A DNA stretch of 64,000 nt from Geothrix rubra (lineage in GTDB: Bacteria; Acidobacteriota; Holophagae; Holophagales; Holophagaceae): the NCBI RefSeq assembly GCF_030268065.1, contig NZ_BSDD01000002.1:558001-622000 (forward strand). The letters run 5' to 3'. A program made the position numbers and the translations under genes. Below the pieces are notes generated by a model. That model had not been told where the DNA came from and made no database searches. It saw only the letters and a list, made by a program, of their open reading frames with translations. Shown here one piece after another: positions 8,063 to 16,257 of the stretch. Each line of letters opens with the position of its first letter. The stretch's first letter is position 1.

Positions 8063-8595
8063 GGGGTCCTCCGGGGGACGGCGCGGGTCAGGGTCACCCG
8101 CCCGAAGGGGATGGCCTTGCCATCCTGCACGTTGTCCAGGGCCCAGGTCCAGGTGTCGGTGGCGGGGTGGTAGGCGAAGGTGTTGGTGAAGGACAGGCGG
8201 CCGTCCCGGTCGCGGAAGGCGAAGGGGATGGCCTCGCCCGTGCGCCGGCCCAGGCCGAGGAACTGGGGCGCGAGGCCGCCGCCCCCGGTGGTGTCCAGCC
8301 ACAGGCACTGGTACTCCTGCGTCGCCGCGTCCCAGCCCAGGAGGACCAGGGCCTCGTACTGGGAGCGCCCCTGGGCGTCCAGCTCCCGGGCCCGCTCCCG
8401 GAGCGTCAGGTACTGGTGGCCCAGCTCCCAGGTCCCCGTCACGTCGTGCGTGGTCGTCTTCCCCGCCAGCGTCCCCCGCAGCACCCAGGTCCCCGCCAGG
8501 TGCTCCAGCAGCGGATCCCGCAGGGGCGCCCCCTGCCCCGGGAGCGGAAGGGCCAGGACGCAGGCGGCGAGGAAGGGGGCGAGGGGTCGGCGCAT
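8059..8595 (-). CDS. DUF1579-like secreted protein
   Basis: A 178-residue protein with a Sec signal ending in LPLPGQGAP. The body has the lipocalin-like pattern of DUF1579: LEHLAGTWVLRGTL, then GTWELGHQYLTL, a YQCLWLDTTGGG strand and a closing DTWTWALDN. Members of this family are short secreted or periplasmic proteins of unknown function. It is the first gene of the unit with TspO and the GTG-started membrane protein. Linkage to TspO hints at handling a hydrophobic ligand, which is only inference. Confidence 0.75.
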   Translation of the reverse strand: MRRPLAPFLAACVLALPLPGQGAPLRDPLLEHLAGTWVLRGTLAGKTTTHDVTGTWELGHQYLTLRERARELDAQGRSQYEALVLLGWDAATQEYQCLWLDTTGGGGLAPQFLGLGRRTGEAIPFAFRDRDGRLSFTNTFAYHPATDTWTWALDNVQDGKAIPFGRVTLTRAVPRRTP

Positions 8596-8627
8596 GGGGC
8601 CTCGGGGGGGAGGGTTTCGAGGGGGGC

Positions 8628-9083
8628 TTACAGCGCGCGGGTCATGAACACGCTGTTCGGATCCTCCGTGTAGCCTTCAAACGGGGGGCAGTACTGGAAG
8701 CCGAAGCGCTCGTACAGCCGGCGGGCGGGCTCGAAGGCGGGCTGAGCGCCCGTCTCCAGGCTCAGCCGCTGGTAGCCGCGGGCGGCGGCCACGCCCAGGA
8801 TATGGCGGAGCATGGCCTGGGCCACGCCTTTGCGCCGGTGGTCGGAGGCCGTTCGCATGGACTTGACCTCGCCATGCACGGGGCTGAGCTCCTTCAGGGC
8901 CCCGCAGCCCACCAGCACGGGCCCGGACCAGGCGGACCAGAACGTGACCCCCGGCTGGCGCAGCGCCGTGAGGTCCAGCGCATGCACGCTCTCGGGGGGC
9001 GAGAGGCTGCGCATGTTCCGCAGGTGCTCCTCCAGGAGGGCCTGCACCTCAGGGCCGGAGAGATCGTCGCGTCGGATGTCCAT
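8628..9083 (-). CDS. GNAT family N-acetyltransferase
   Basis: A 151-residue GNAT acetyltransferase. The acetyl-CoA loop is seen in TASDHRRKGVAQAMLRHIL (motif A, R/Q-x-x-G-x-A with KGVA), and motif B in RLSLETGAQPAFEPARRLYERFGF. The C-terminal YCPPFEGYTEDPNSVFM matches a subgroup of small putative acetyltransferases. The substrate is unknown. It is monocistronic, with 32 bp to the DUF1579-like gene upstream in map order and 81 bp of non-coding sequence before its own start. Confidence 0.9.
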   Translation of the reverse strand: MDIRRDDLSGPEVQALLEEHLRNMRSLSPPESVHALDLTALRQPGVTFWSAWSGPVLVGCGALKELSPVHGEVKSMRTASDHRRKGVAQAMLRHILGVAAARGYQRLSLETGAQPAFEPARRLYERFGFQYCPPFEGYTEDPNSVFMTRAL

Positions 9084-9164
9084 GGGATCGGGGGCGGGGT
9101 CCGGAAGGCGGGGAGGGGGAGGGCCGCAGGGGTGTCGGCGACGGCCCGGAACAGGCCGGGGATG

Positions 9165-9557
9165 CTAGAGCTTCACGGCGGCTTCGACGTCGGTGTAGAC
9201 CTCCATGCGCGCGATCAGGCCCGCGTCGGAAAACCGCTGGAGCTGGGCCGTGGTCATCAGGTACCGACCCTGGCCCCAGCTTGGATTCTCCACCGTGAGC
9301 TCGGTGACGGTCAGGGTGGAATTCCCGTGCACGAAGAACCGGGATCCGTGGGTCTGGATCGCCGGGACCTTGGAGAACAGCTCCGAAAAATACGCCCGGA
9401 CGGAAGCCCGGCCCTTCAGGGGGTGGTCCAGGAGCGGGGAGTCGAACTCGCAGGCCTCCTCGAAGCAGGCCGACAGGGCCTCGGCATCCTGGTTTCCCCA
9501 GGCCTCGACATAGGGCCGGAGCGGCGGCGGCACCTTGGCCTTGTTCGGGAAATCCAT
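9165..9557 (-). CDS. NTF2-like (SnoaL-type) protein
   Basis: A 130-residue soluble NTF2-like protein: YVEAWGNQDAEALSACFEEACEFDSPL (an Asp/Glu-rich first helix-hairpin), then KGRASVRAYFSELFSK and TAQLQRFSDAGLIARMEVYTDV. There is no signal peptide. Proteins of this type range from polyketide cyclases to ligand carriers, and no catalytic triad is evident. It lies 7 bp downstream of the low-GC orphan gene, so the two may be co-transcribed. Confidence 0.8.
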   Translation of the reverse strand: MDFPNKAKVPPPLRPYVEAWGNQDAEALSACFEEACEFDSPLLDHPLKGRASVRAYFSELFSKVPAIQTHGSRFFVHGNSTLTVTELTVENPSWGQGRYLMTTAQLQRFSDAGLIARMEVYTDVEAAVKL

Positions 9558-9564
9558 CGGAACC

Positions 9565-10227
9565 TCACGGGAGAGGCGGGTGACGTGGATCGGGCGCGGG
9601 CAACGATGAGGAGGGGTCCAGATCGGGCTTCGGTTCAGGGGGCGGTCTCAAACCGCTGGGAAGCGGCCTTCGCGAGGACCCTTCCTGAAGGGCCGAGGTC
9701 GGTGGGAAGCCCAAGTTGTAAAGGCGGGCGCCATCGGGGAGGTCCTTCAACCTTAAGGGGTCGATGGCCTGGAGTTCCCTCCGGACTTGGCTTTGGAAGT
9801 CAAAGGAGGCGCGAATGGAGCTTGGGAGGAAGACGTATTGATGTGGGTTGGGATTCCCACGGTACTTCTCTTTGCTGATGACCTCCAGCGCCAGGAAGAG
9901 GGAACTGGCGATCCAGGGTTCCAGGGCATCGTGACACCGTGTCCAGGCGAGGATGGGGACCTCGATGTTGACCTGGTACTCCCCATCTGCAGCCGAGACG
10001 GTGAACTCGAACCGCGCGCCGAGTCCGGGGAGCAGCCGGTAGCGTGCCTTGCCGTCGGCGGCGGCCAGTTGACGCACCACCCCCTGCAGGCTCACGGAAT
10101 GGGCCACGGTCCAGTGGTATACGCCCAGGATCAGCGCGTCTGACCCGGGTAACAGCGGCAGGTCTGCCACGGGATTGGGGGCCTGGACAGGCGGCGGAGG
10201 GGAATGGATCAACGCGATCCTCACCAT
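9565..10227 (-). CDS. Orphan protein in a lower-GC patch
   Basis: A 220-residue protein that I do not recognise. Residues 1-165 look globular with mixed strands (ALILGVYHWTVAHSVSLQGV, RFEFTVSAADGEYQVNIEVP). The last ~40 residues are proline-rich and low complexity. The DNA is visibly less GC-rich than its neighbours and uses codons such as TTT, AAT and ATT more freely. This suggests recent acquisition or relaxed selection. There is no signal peptide. It may share a transcript with the NTF2-like gene 7 bp downstream. Function unknown. Confidence 0.6.
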   Translation of the reverse strand: MVRIALIHSPPPPVQAPNPVADLPLLPGSDALILGVYHWTVAHSVSLQGVVRQLAAADGKARYRLLPGLGARFEFTVSAADGEYQVNIEVPILAWTRCHDALEPWIASSLFLALEVISKEKYRGNPNPHQYVFLPSSIRASFDFQSQVRRELQAIDPLRLKDLPDGARLYNLGFPPTSALQEGSSRRPLPSGLRPPPEPKPDLDPSSSLPAPDPRHPPLP

Positions 10228-10459
10228 TCAGGGGGCATGCGCCAAGGGATTTCGACGGATCGGCGTGGCCCAACGATGAATCAGGCGAACCGCAGGCCTG
10301 GGGCTTCGTTCGCGGGGTTGGTGGTTTTTCAAAGCCCCTCAGCCCCACGGGCTCGGCCTGGGCTCGGATGGGCGTGGGTCATCCGGGCATCCCGGGAAAG
10401 GGACCCCAGGGTACCAGCACAGGCGACGGGAAGGTCGGTGGTCGTGTAAGTGCGGGGCC

Positions 10460-12046
10460 CTACCGTGCGGCCTTGAAGGTGGGCTTGGTGGGGGCGTTGG
10501 CGACGGCCTGGCCGAGGTCGAGGGTGAATTGGGCCTGCTGGATCATGCCGCCCAGGTTCCAGGCGGGGTCGTACTCGTCGGTGACCTGGTGGTAGCGGGC
10601 GCCGTAGGCCTGGGCCTGGGCCTTGAGGGCGGCGGGGTCGGCGCCCACGTAGTCGCGGCCGCCGTAGATGGAGAGGGCGGGCACGCCGGCCTGCACGAAG
10701 CTGTAGTGGTCGGAGCGGAAGTAGCCGCCGCCGGTGTCGGGCCGGGGGGCGGCCACGGCCAGGTGCTCGGCCTTCGCCAGGGCGGCGCCCAGATCGCCCA
10801 GGGTGCTGCGCTCGGCGAAGGGCAGGCCGATGTCCCGGGTGGGGGCCACGAAGTTGAGGCTGTCCAGGTTCAGGTCCGCGGCGGTCTTCGCCAGGGGCCA
10901 CAGGGGATCGGCCGTGTAGCCCTTGGAGCCCAGCAGGCCCTGCTCCTCGGCGCAGACGAAGAGGAACATCTGGCTGCGCTTCGCGGGGTGCTGGATGGCG
11001 CCCTGGGCCATGGCCAGCAGGCCCGCGCAGCCGGAGGCGTTGTCCACGGCGCCGTTGTAGATGCCGTCGCCGTGGGCATCCGGCGCGCCCGTGCCCAGGT
11101 GGTCCCAGTGGGCGGAGTAGATCACCACCTCGTCCTTCAGCTTCGGATCCGTGCCGGGCACCACGCCGGCCACGTTGAACTGGGGCACGGTGCGCACCTC
11201 GCTCACCAGGGTGCCCTCGGCCCGCAGGTCCAGGGGCACGGGGTGGAAGTCGCGATCCTGGGCCCGGGCCCGCAGGGCGTCGAGGTCCTGGCCGCCCTGG
11301 GCGAAGAGCTTCTTGGCCGTGGCCTCGCTGAGCCAGCCCTGGAGGGGCGTCCCGCCCTGGCCCTTGAGTTGGAAGCGCTCCGCGTCCCAGCCGTTCTGCA
11401 CCACGCTCCAGCCGTAGCTGGCGGAGGCCGTGGTGTGGATGAGCAGCACCCCGGCGGCCCCGCGGCGGGCGGCCTCCTCGAACTTGTAGGTCCAGCGGCC
11501 GTCGTAGGTGAGGTCCTGGCCCCCGAAGCGGTGGGGCTCGGCGGCCGTGGGGGCGGGCTCGTTCACGAGCATGACCAGCACCTTGCCCCTGGCGTCCAGG
11601 CCCTTGTAGTCGTCCCAGTGCTCGGCGGGATCGGCGATGCCGTAGCCCACGAAGACCAGGGGCGCGTCGAGGCGGAGGTTGGCCGCGGGCTGGCCGGCGC
11701 CGTAGACGATCTCGGAACCGAAGGCCGGCGTGGCGCAGGTGTTGCCCCCCGCGAAGCTCAGGATGCTGCGGCCCGGCAGGGTGCGGATGCCGGCCAGCGC
11801 CACGGGCTGGCGGTAGGAGGCGCCCCGGGCAGGCTGGAGGCCCAGGGCCTGGAGCTGGGTCTCCAGGTAGCGCACGGCGAGGTCGCCGCCCCGCTGCCCG
11901 GTGCCCCGGCCCTCCAACAGGTCGTCCGCCAGGAAGGCCAGGTGGGCCCGCAGGGGGGCTTCCATCACCTTCGGGGCTGTGTTCGGCGCCTGGGCCGGCA
12001 GCAGGCCGGCGGCGAGGAGGAGGGACAGGGCGCGGCGGGAGGGCAT
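10460..12046 (-). CDS. Secreted M28 family zinc aminopeptidase
   Basis: A 528-residue exported metallopeptidase. The start at 12046 gives a clear signal peptide (MPSRRALSLLLAAGLLPAQ); an in-frame start 13 codons upstream would bury it. A PA-type insert spans about 130-270 (LDAPLVFVGYGIADP). The M28 domain carries the co-catalytic zinc ligands: H and D in YSAHWDHLG and GAVDNASGC, the catalytic Glu pair in FVCAEEQGLLGS, Asp in LNLDSLN and the final His in YFRSDHYSF. It probably acts in the periplasm or outside the cell on peptide N-termini. It lies 46 bp downstream of rsmE on the same strand. Confidence 0.93.
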   Translation of the reverse strand: MPSRRALSLLLAAGLLPAQAPNTAPKVMEAPLRAHLAFLADDLLEGRGTGQRGGDLAVRYLETQLQALGLQPARGASYRQPVALAGIRTLPGRSILSFAGGNTCATPAFGSEIVYGAGQPAANLRLDAPLVFVGYGIADPAEHWDDYKGLDARGKVLVMLVNEPAPTAAEPHRFGGQDLTYDGRWTYKFEEAARRGAAGVLLIHTTASASYGWSVVQNGWDAERFQLKGQGGTPLQGWLSEATAKKLFAQGGQDLDALRARAQDRDFHPVPLDLRAEGTLVSEVRTVPQFNVAGVVPGTDPKLKDEVVIYSAHWDHLGTGAPDAHGDGIYNGAVDNASGCAGLLAMAQGAIQHPAKRSQMFLFVCAEEQGLLGSKGYTADPLWPLAKTAADLNLDSLNFVAPTRDIGLPFAERSTLGDLGAALAKAEHLAVAAPRPDTGGGYFRSDHYSFVQAGVPALSIYGGRDYVGADPAALKAQAQAYGARYHQVTDEYDPAWNLGGMIQQAQFTLDLGQAVANAPTKPTFKAAR

Positions 12047-12092
12047 GGCGGCTCCGGGGGGTGGATCGCCCAGGATACCTCGCAAGACGCGG

Positions 12093-12818
12093 CTAAAGCG
12101 AGCGGCCCAGCTCGAACTGCACGGCCCCCAGGAGGGCCACGGGGGCCGTGACGGCCCGGAGGATGCTGCGGCCCAGGCTCACGGACACCCAGCCGGCCTG
12201 GGCCAGGGCGGCGAATTCGTCATCCGTGATGCCGCCCTCGGGCCCGCAGGTGAAGGCCAGGGGTTCGGGCCGCAGGGCGGGGTTGGCCTGGCCCGTGGCC
12301 AGCTCGTAGGCCACCCATTTCTGCGCGGTGGGCCAGGCGAGGAGGCCGTCGAAGGCCATGGGGGGGCGCAGCTCGGGCCGCCGGGTGCGGTGGCTCTGCT
12401 CGCAGGCGGCGAGGATGAGGCGGCGCCAGCGCTCCATGCGGGCGGCGGTCTTGGCGGCGTCGAACTCGCTGCGGGCGAAGGCCACGGGCTGGATGCGGGT
12501 GACGCCCAGCTCCACCAGGGGCGGCAGCCACTCGTCCCAGAGGCTGAGCTGGGCCGTGAGGGGCAGGCAGGCCTCCAGGGCCACGGGGGGCTCGCGGTCC
12601 TCGGCCAGGGGGGCCACCAGGCGGGCCAGGGCCCGCTCCCGGTCCAGCTCGGCCAGGTCCGCCCGCCAGGCCGCCTCGCCCAGCACCACCTCGAGGGCGG
12701 CCCCGGGACGCAGGCGCAGGGCCCGGAGGTGGCGGGCCGCCTCGGCCCCCAGGGGCAGGGCGAGGCCCTCGGCGGGGGGCGTAGACGGGGCGTCGAGGAA
12801 GAAGCGGGGCAGGCTCAC
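12093..12818 (-). CDS. rsmE: 16S rRNA (uracil-1498-N3)-methyltransferase
   Basis: A 241-residue SPOUT-class methyltransferase that modifies U1498 of 16S rRNA in the small-subunit decoding region. The start codon is GTG at 12818. The N-terminal PUA-like domain (HLRALRLRPGAALEVV) is followed by the knot motifs TCGPEGGITDDE and SLGRSILRAVTAP, which bind SAM and are diagnostic for RsmE. Length is normal (about 240). It is divergent from the terC-like gene, with 88 bp between the two start codons. Confidence 0.95.
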   Translation of the reverse strand: MSLPRFFLDAPSTPPAEGLALPLGAEAARHLRALRLRPGAALEVVLGEAAWRADLAELDRERALARLVAPLAEDREPPVALEACLPLTAQLSLWDEWLPPLVELGVTRIQPVAFARSEFDAAKTAARMERWRRLILAACEQSHRTRRPELRPPMAFDGLLAWPTAQKWVAYELATGQANPALRPEPLAFTCGPEGGITDDEFAALAQAGWVSVSLGRSILRAVTAPVALLGAVQFELGRSL

Positions 12819-12883
12819 GGGGCCATCTTCCCATCGCCGGAGCGCGTCGCAAGGGTCATCGGCGCCCCCCTTCCCTGCCTCGC

Positions 12884-12889
12884 TAAGCT
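12884..12889 (+). promoter_or_regulatory. -10 element upstream of the TerC-family gene
   Basis: TAAGCT followed by GGAAG lies 17 bp before the proposed TTG start. It matches the TAnnnT-GG pattern seen before many genes here. A GGAGG ribosome site follows at 12898-12902. Confidence 0.4.
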
Positions 12890-12906
12890 GGAAGACCGGA
12901 GGATCC

Positions 12907-13851
12907 TTGGCCGACGCCCTGCTTCAAGCCGCTCCCTGGTGGGCCTGGGGAGGCTTCCACGCCTTCATCTTCTTCATGCTGGCCCTGGACCTGGGCGTGT
13001 TCAACCGCCGCATCCACGCGCCCAGCATGCGGGAGGCGGCCGCCTGGAGCGCCGTGTGGATCGTGCTGGCCATGGGGTTCTGCGGCCTGATCTTCTGGGG
13101 CGAGGGCACCCAGAAGGGGCTGGAGTGGATGACCGGCTACGTGCTGGAGAAGTCCCTCAGCGTGGACAACCTCTTCGTGTTCGTCCTCGTGTTCCAGAGC
13201 TTCGAGGTGGACCTCCGGCACCAGCACCGGGTGCTCTTCTGGGGCGTGCTGGGGGCGCTCATCATGCGCGCCGCCATGATCCTGGCGGGCACGGCGCTGC
13301 TGAACCGCTTCGAATGGATGATGTACGTCTTCGGCGGCTTCCTGGTCTACACGGGCCTGAAGATGCTGCTGGTGAAGGAGAAGGAGGCCGACCCGGCGGA
13401 CAACTGGATGGTGCGGACCTTCCGCCGCCTGGTGCCCTTCGACGAGAAGGGAGGCCACGAGCACCTGACCGTACTGAAGGCCGGGCGGCGCTACGCCACG
13501 CCCATGCTGCTGGTGCTCCTCACCATCGAGGTGACGGACCTGGTCTTCGCCGTGGATTCCATCCCCGCCGTGCTGGCGGTGACCCGCGACCCCTTCGTGG
13601 TCTACACCTCGAACATCTTCGCCATCCTGGGCCTGCGGAGCCTCTACTTCCTGCTGGCCAAGATGATGGACCGCTTCCACCACCTGAAGACGGGCCTGGC
13701 CGTGGTGCTGGCCTTCGTGGGCGTGAAGATGTGCGTCGCGGAGTGGGTGCACATCCCCGTGCAGTACAGCCTGCTGGTGATCGCGTCGGTCCTGGCGGGC
13801 AGCGTGGTGGCCAGCCTGGCCTGGCCCGCCGAGCGGGGGGAGGGCGCCTGA
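12907..13851 (+). CDS. TerC family integral membrane protein
   Basis: A 314-residue membrane protein with seven or more helices, related to TerC/Alx. This family exports Mn2+ or confers tellurite resistance. Conserved acidic motifs are in FFMLALDLGVF, EKSLSVDNLFVFVLVF and TIEVTDLVFAVDSIPAVLAV, the paired Asp residues being proposed metal sites. The start is a TTG at 12907, chosen for a GGAGG site 4 bases upstream; no ATG fits before the first helix. Its stop overlaps the ATG of ribF (TGATG), so the two are coupled. Confidence 0.9.
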   Translation: MADALLQAAPWWAWGGFHAFIFFMLALDLGVFNRRIHAPSMREAAAWSAVWIVLAMGFCGLIFWGEGTQKGLEWMTGYVLEKSLSVDNLFVFVLVFQSFEVDLRHQHRVLFWGVLGALIMRAAMILAGTALLNRFEWMMYVFGGFLVYTGLKMLLVKEKEADPADNWMVRTFRRLVPFDEKGGHEHLTVLKAGRRYATPMLLVLLTIEVTDLVFAVDSIPAVLAVTRDPFVVYTSNIFAILGLRSLYFLLAKMMDRFHHLKTGLAVVLAFVGVKMCVAEWVHIPVQYSLLVIASVLAGSVVASLAWPAERGEGA

Positions 13852-14786
13852 TGGAGGTCTGGCATCACGCCCTGGAGGAGGCTCCGGCCGCCGGCCCCCT
13901 CGTCGTCACCCTGGGCAACTTCGATGGCGTCCACGCCGGCCACCGGGAGCTCCTGCGCGCGGCCGCGGCCCGCGCCCGGGCCCTGGGCCTGCGGGCGGCG
14001 GTGGTGACCTTCGATCCCCACCCCACCGTGGTGGTGGCGCCGGAGCGGCGGCCGAAGCTGCTCATGACCCTGGCCCAGCGCCTGGCGGCCTTCGAAGCCG
14101 AGGGCATGGACCTGGCCTGGGTGATCCCCTTCAGCCGCCTCTTCTCCGAGCTGTCGCCCGAGGCCTTCCTCCACCAGCTCCGCCGGGCCCTGGCGCCTGC
14201 GGAGCTGCACGTGGGCCGGGCCTTCTGCTTCGGGCGGGACCGCCGGGGCGACGTGGCCACGCTGGAGGCCTGGGGCGAGGCGCACGCGTGCCGCGTCCAC
14301 ACCCTGGCCCTGAAGGCGGCGGACGGCGGCCGCCTTTCCAGCACCCGCATCCGGGAGGCCCTGGACCGGGGCGAGGTGGAAGCCGCCGCGGCCCTGCTGG
14401 GCCACCCCTACGCCCTGACGGGGGTGGTGGTGGAGGGCGACCGGCGCGGCCGGCACCTGGGCTTCCCCACGGCCAACCTAGCCTGGGAGCAGGAGCAGCT
14501 GCCGGCCCATGGCGTGTACGTCACCCAGTCCCTCTGCCCCCACCATGGCGAGCCCCGCATGGGCCTCACCAACGTGGGCGAGAAGCCCACCTTCGAGGGC
14601 AAACGCCTCACAGTGGAGACCCACCTGCCGGACTTCGAGGGCGACCTCTACGGGGCCCGCCTGGAGTTGCGCTTCCTGCACCGCCTCCGGGGCGAGGCGA
14701 AGTTCGCCTCCGTGGACGCGCTGCGGGACCAGATCGAGAAGGACGTGGCCCAGGGCCGCGCCTGGTGGGCGGCGAACCAGGGCTGA
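13851..14786 (+). CDS. ribF: Bifunctional riboflavin kinase / FAD synthetase
   Basis: A 311-residue enzyme that converts riboflavin to FMN and then FAD. The N-terminal FAD synthetase (nucleotidyltransferase) domain shows TLGNFDGVHAGHRELL, with the HxGH-type HAGH motif, VVTFDPHP, and the ISSTRI-like signature in RLSSTRIREAL. The C-terminal riboflavin kinase domain begins near 185 (HPYALTGVVVEGDRRGRHLGFPTANL) and contains GLTNVGEKPTF and VETHLPDFEGDLYG. Both domains look intact. The start overlaps the TerC-family stop by one base. Confidence 0.96.
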   Translation: MEVWHHALEEAPAAGPLVVTLGNFDGVHAGHRELLRAAAARARALGLRAAVVTFDPHPTVVVAPERRPKLLMTLAQRLAAFEAEGMDLAWVIPFSRLFSELSPEAFLHQLRRALAPAELHVGRAFCFGRDRRGDVATLEAWGEAHACRVHTLALKAADGGRLSSTRIREALDRGEVEAAAALLGHPYALTGVVVEGDRRGRHLGFPTANLAWEQEQLPAHGVYVTQSLCPHHGEPRMGLTNVGEKPTFEGKRLTVETHLPDFEGDLYGARLELRFLHRLRGEAKFASVDALRDQIEKDVAQGRAWWAANQG

Positions 14787-14805
14787 AGGGCCCGGCGGCC
14801 GGCCC

Positions 14806-14994
14806 TCAGCTGGCGGCCGCGACCCGCCAGCGGGCGAGGGGCCGCTCCGCCAGATCCCAGACCTGGAACCCCAGGGGCAGCCGGGTCACCCCCAGCTTCC
14901 GCCGGATGTTCGCCTTGGCTTCGTCGAGGCTCCGGGCCTCGACGGGGCCGTATTCCATGAAGTAGCCGCTGAATTTGTAGCCGAAGGTCCGCAT
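14806..14994 (-). CDS. Small conserved-looking hypothetical protein
   Basis: A 62-residue protein that I do not recognise. It has a regular alternation of strand and helix (MRTFGYKFSGYFMEYGPVEA, then SLDEAKANIRRKLGVTRLP), reminiscent of small ferredoxin-like nickel-responsive or DUF-type folds, but no defining motif. It lies convergent to ribF with a 19-bp gap. It was retained because codon composition matches neighbours and there is no better frame. The gene is isolated, with about 110 bp of empty sequence before the next gene. Confidence 0.55.
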   Translation of the reverse strand: MRTFGYKFSGYFMEYGPVEARSLDEAKANIRRKLGVTRLPLGFQVWDLAERPLARWRVAAAS

Positions 14995-15105
14995 GGGAAG
15001 CTCCGTCCGATGGAGCCAGTATTCGTCTTTTTTTCGTGTTCGTCAAGGGGGGGATGTCGAGCGCTCCCGAGATCATGGTGGGGGCTCCGGACGGACAATG
15101 GCTGT

Positions 15106-15435
15106 CTACCAGCCGAAGCGGAGGACGATCCGGCTCCGCCAGGGGGGCGCCAGGGGCCGGGGGCGGACCACCACCACGTCGTCGTCGTAGGCGCGGTACC
15201 GGGGGCGGTCGTCGCGGCAGGCCCGGTCCTCCCAGCGGTCGTCGTCACGGTCGTAGCGGTCGTAGCGGTCATAGCGGTCATACCGGTCGTAGCAGCGGTC
15301 GTCGCGATCGGGGCGGGCTTCCAGCACCACCACGCGCCGGGGGCCGCGCCCGCGCCAGGGGCCGTGGTCGTGGTCGCGGGCGGCCAGGGGCAGGACGGAC
15401 AGGATGAGCAGGCCCAGGGTGGCAAGGCTTCGCAT
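15106..15435 (-). CDS. Secreted Tyr-Asp-Arg repeat protein
   Basis: A 109-residue exported protein with a signal peptide (MRSLATLGLLILSVLPLAA) followed by a highly charged, low-complexity body. The centre is a run of YDR tripeptides (about residues 49-62), encoded by a 9-bp tandem repeat at about 15247-15291. More Asp/Arg-rich sequence follows, then a basic-aromatic tail (WRSRIVLRFGW). A GGAGGA ribosome site precedes the ATG. The 9-bp unit means copy-number change keeps the frame. Similar YDR-rich periplasmic proteins exist, but I know of no function. It could be disordered and polyanion- or metal-binding. Confidence 0.7.
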   Translation of the reverse strand: MRSLATLGLLILSVLPLAARDHDHGPWRGRGPRRVVVLEARPDRDDRCYDRYDRYDRYDRYDRDDDRWEDRACRDDRPRYRAYDDDVVVVRPRPLAPPWRSRIVLRFGW

Positions 15436-15612
15436 GGCTTCCTCCAGGGAAGGGAGCCTCCGGGCGGGTGCGGCAGGAGGCTCGCCGGGGGTGTTTCACG
15501 GCCCGTGCCAAGGCTGGATAAGCTGCAAACGATAGGCTTGACATGGGTGTCGGAAAAGCCGATCGCGCGAAATGCATCCTCCGAGCCGGCCCCTGTTGCA
15601 GGGGGCCACGCC

Positions 15613-16227
15613 CTACCGCTCCCGCCTGTCCCCCACCACCACGGCGGGCACGCCGGCCACGATGGCCCAGTCGGGCACGTCCCGCGTCACCACGGCGCCC
15701 ATGGCCACCACGGCGTGGTCGCCCACGGTGACGCCGTCCGTGACGCCGGCGTTGGCGCCGATCCACACGTCCGCGCCGAGGCGGATGCCCCGGGAGCGCA
15801 CGGGCTGGTCCCGCACGGGCCGGTCGGGGCGGATCCCGTGGTCGAAGGCGTAGAGGACGGCCCCGCTGGCGATGCGCGTGCCGTCGCCCACGGTGATGCC
15901 CTTCCGGCCGCCGTCGAGCCGGGCCCCGGCGTTGATGCTCACGTCGTCCCCCAGGGTGAGGGGCCCGTGGAGGAAGGCCTGGGCCGCCACGGCGCAGCGG
16001 TCGCCCGTGACGATGCCGCGGCCGGGTTCGCCGAAGAGGGCGGCCTCGGGCGCGATGAAGCACCCTGCTCCGAGGCGGACCGTCTCCTGCGCCTGCAGGC
16101 GGGCCTGCACCTCCGCCTGCCAGGCCTCGGCCCAGGCCCGGTGGCGGGGCTTGAGGGCGAAATAGAGCCAGGGCATCCAGCTGAGCCGGCGCTGGTGCTG
16201 TTCCCGGAGGGCCGCGAGGTCGCGCAT
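15613..16227 (-). CDS. Hexapeptide-repeat (LbH) O-acetyltransferase
   Basis: A 204-residue left-handed beta-helix acyltransferase of the maltose/galactoside acetyltransferase or WcaF type. Hexapeptide repeats run from about 60 ([18 protein letters not shown]) to the C-terminal coil [20 protein letters not shown], with the canonical VPAVVVG ending. The active-site His is probably in [15 protein letters not shown], with [15 protein letters not shown] following. An in-frame ATG three codons upstream (16236) is an alternative start; neither has a clear ribosome site. It is divergent from marC with only about 20-30 bp between starts. The acceptor is unknown, perhaps a surface sugar. Confidence 0.88.
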   Translation of the reverse strand: MRDLAALREQHQRRLSWMPWLYFALKPRHRAWAEAWQAEVQARLQAQETVRLGAGCFIAPEAALFGEPGRGIVTGDRCAVAAQAFLHGPLTLGDDVSINAGARLDGGRKGITVGDGTRIASGAVLYAFDHGIRPDRPVRDQPVRSRGIRLGADVWIGANAGVTDGVTVGDHAVVAMGAVVTRDVPDWAIVAGVPAVVVGDRRER

Positions 16228-16245
16228 GGGCCCCATGGTACGCGC

Positions 16246-16251
16246 TACCCT
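16246..16251 (+). promoter_or_regulatory. -10 element immediately upstream of marC-like gene
   Basis: TACCCT followed by GGGCC ends 6 bp before the ATG at 16258. Initiation 6-7 bases downstream of this hexamer would put the transcript start at or on the ATG. The marC mRNA may therefore be leaderless. Confidence 0.4.
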
Positions 16252-16257
16252 GGGCCC

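Noticed and set aside
15538-15543. TTGACA on the plus strand as a promoter
   Set aside because: No -10 at 16-18 bp and no plus-strand gene follows before 16258.
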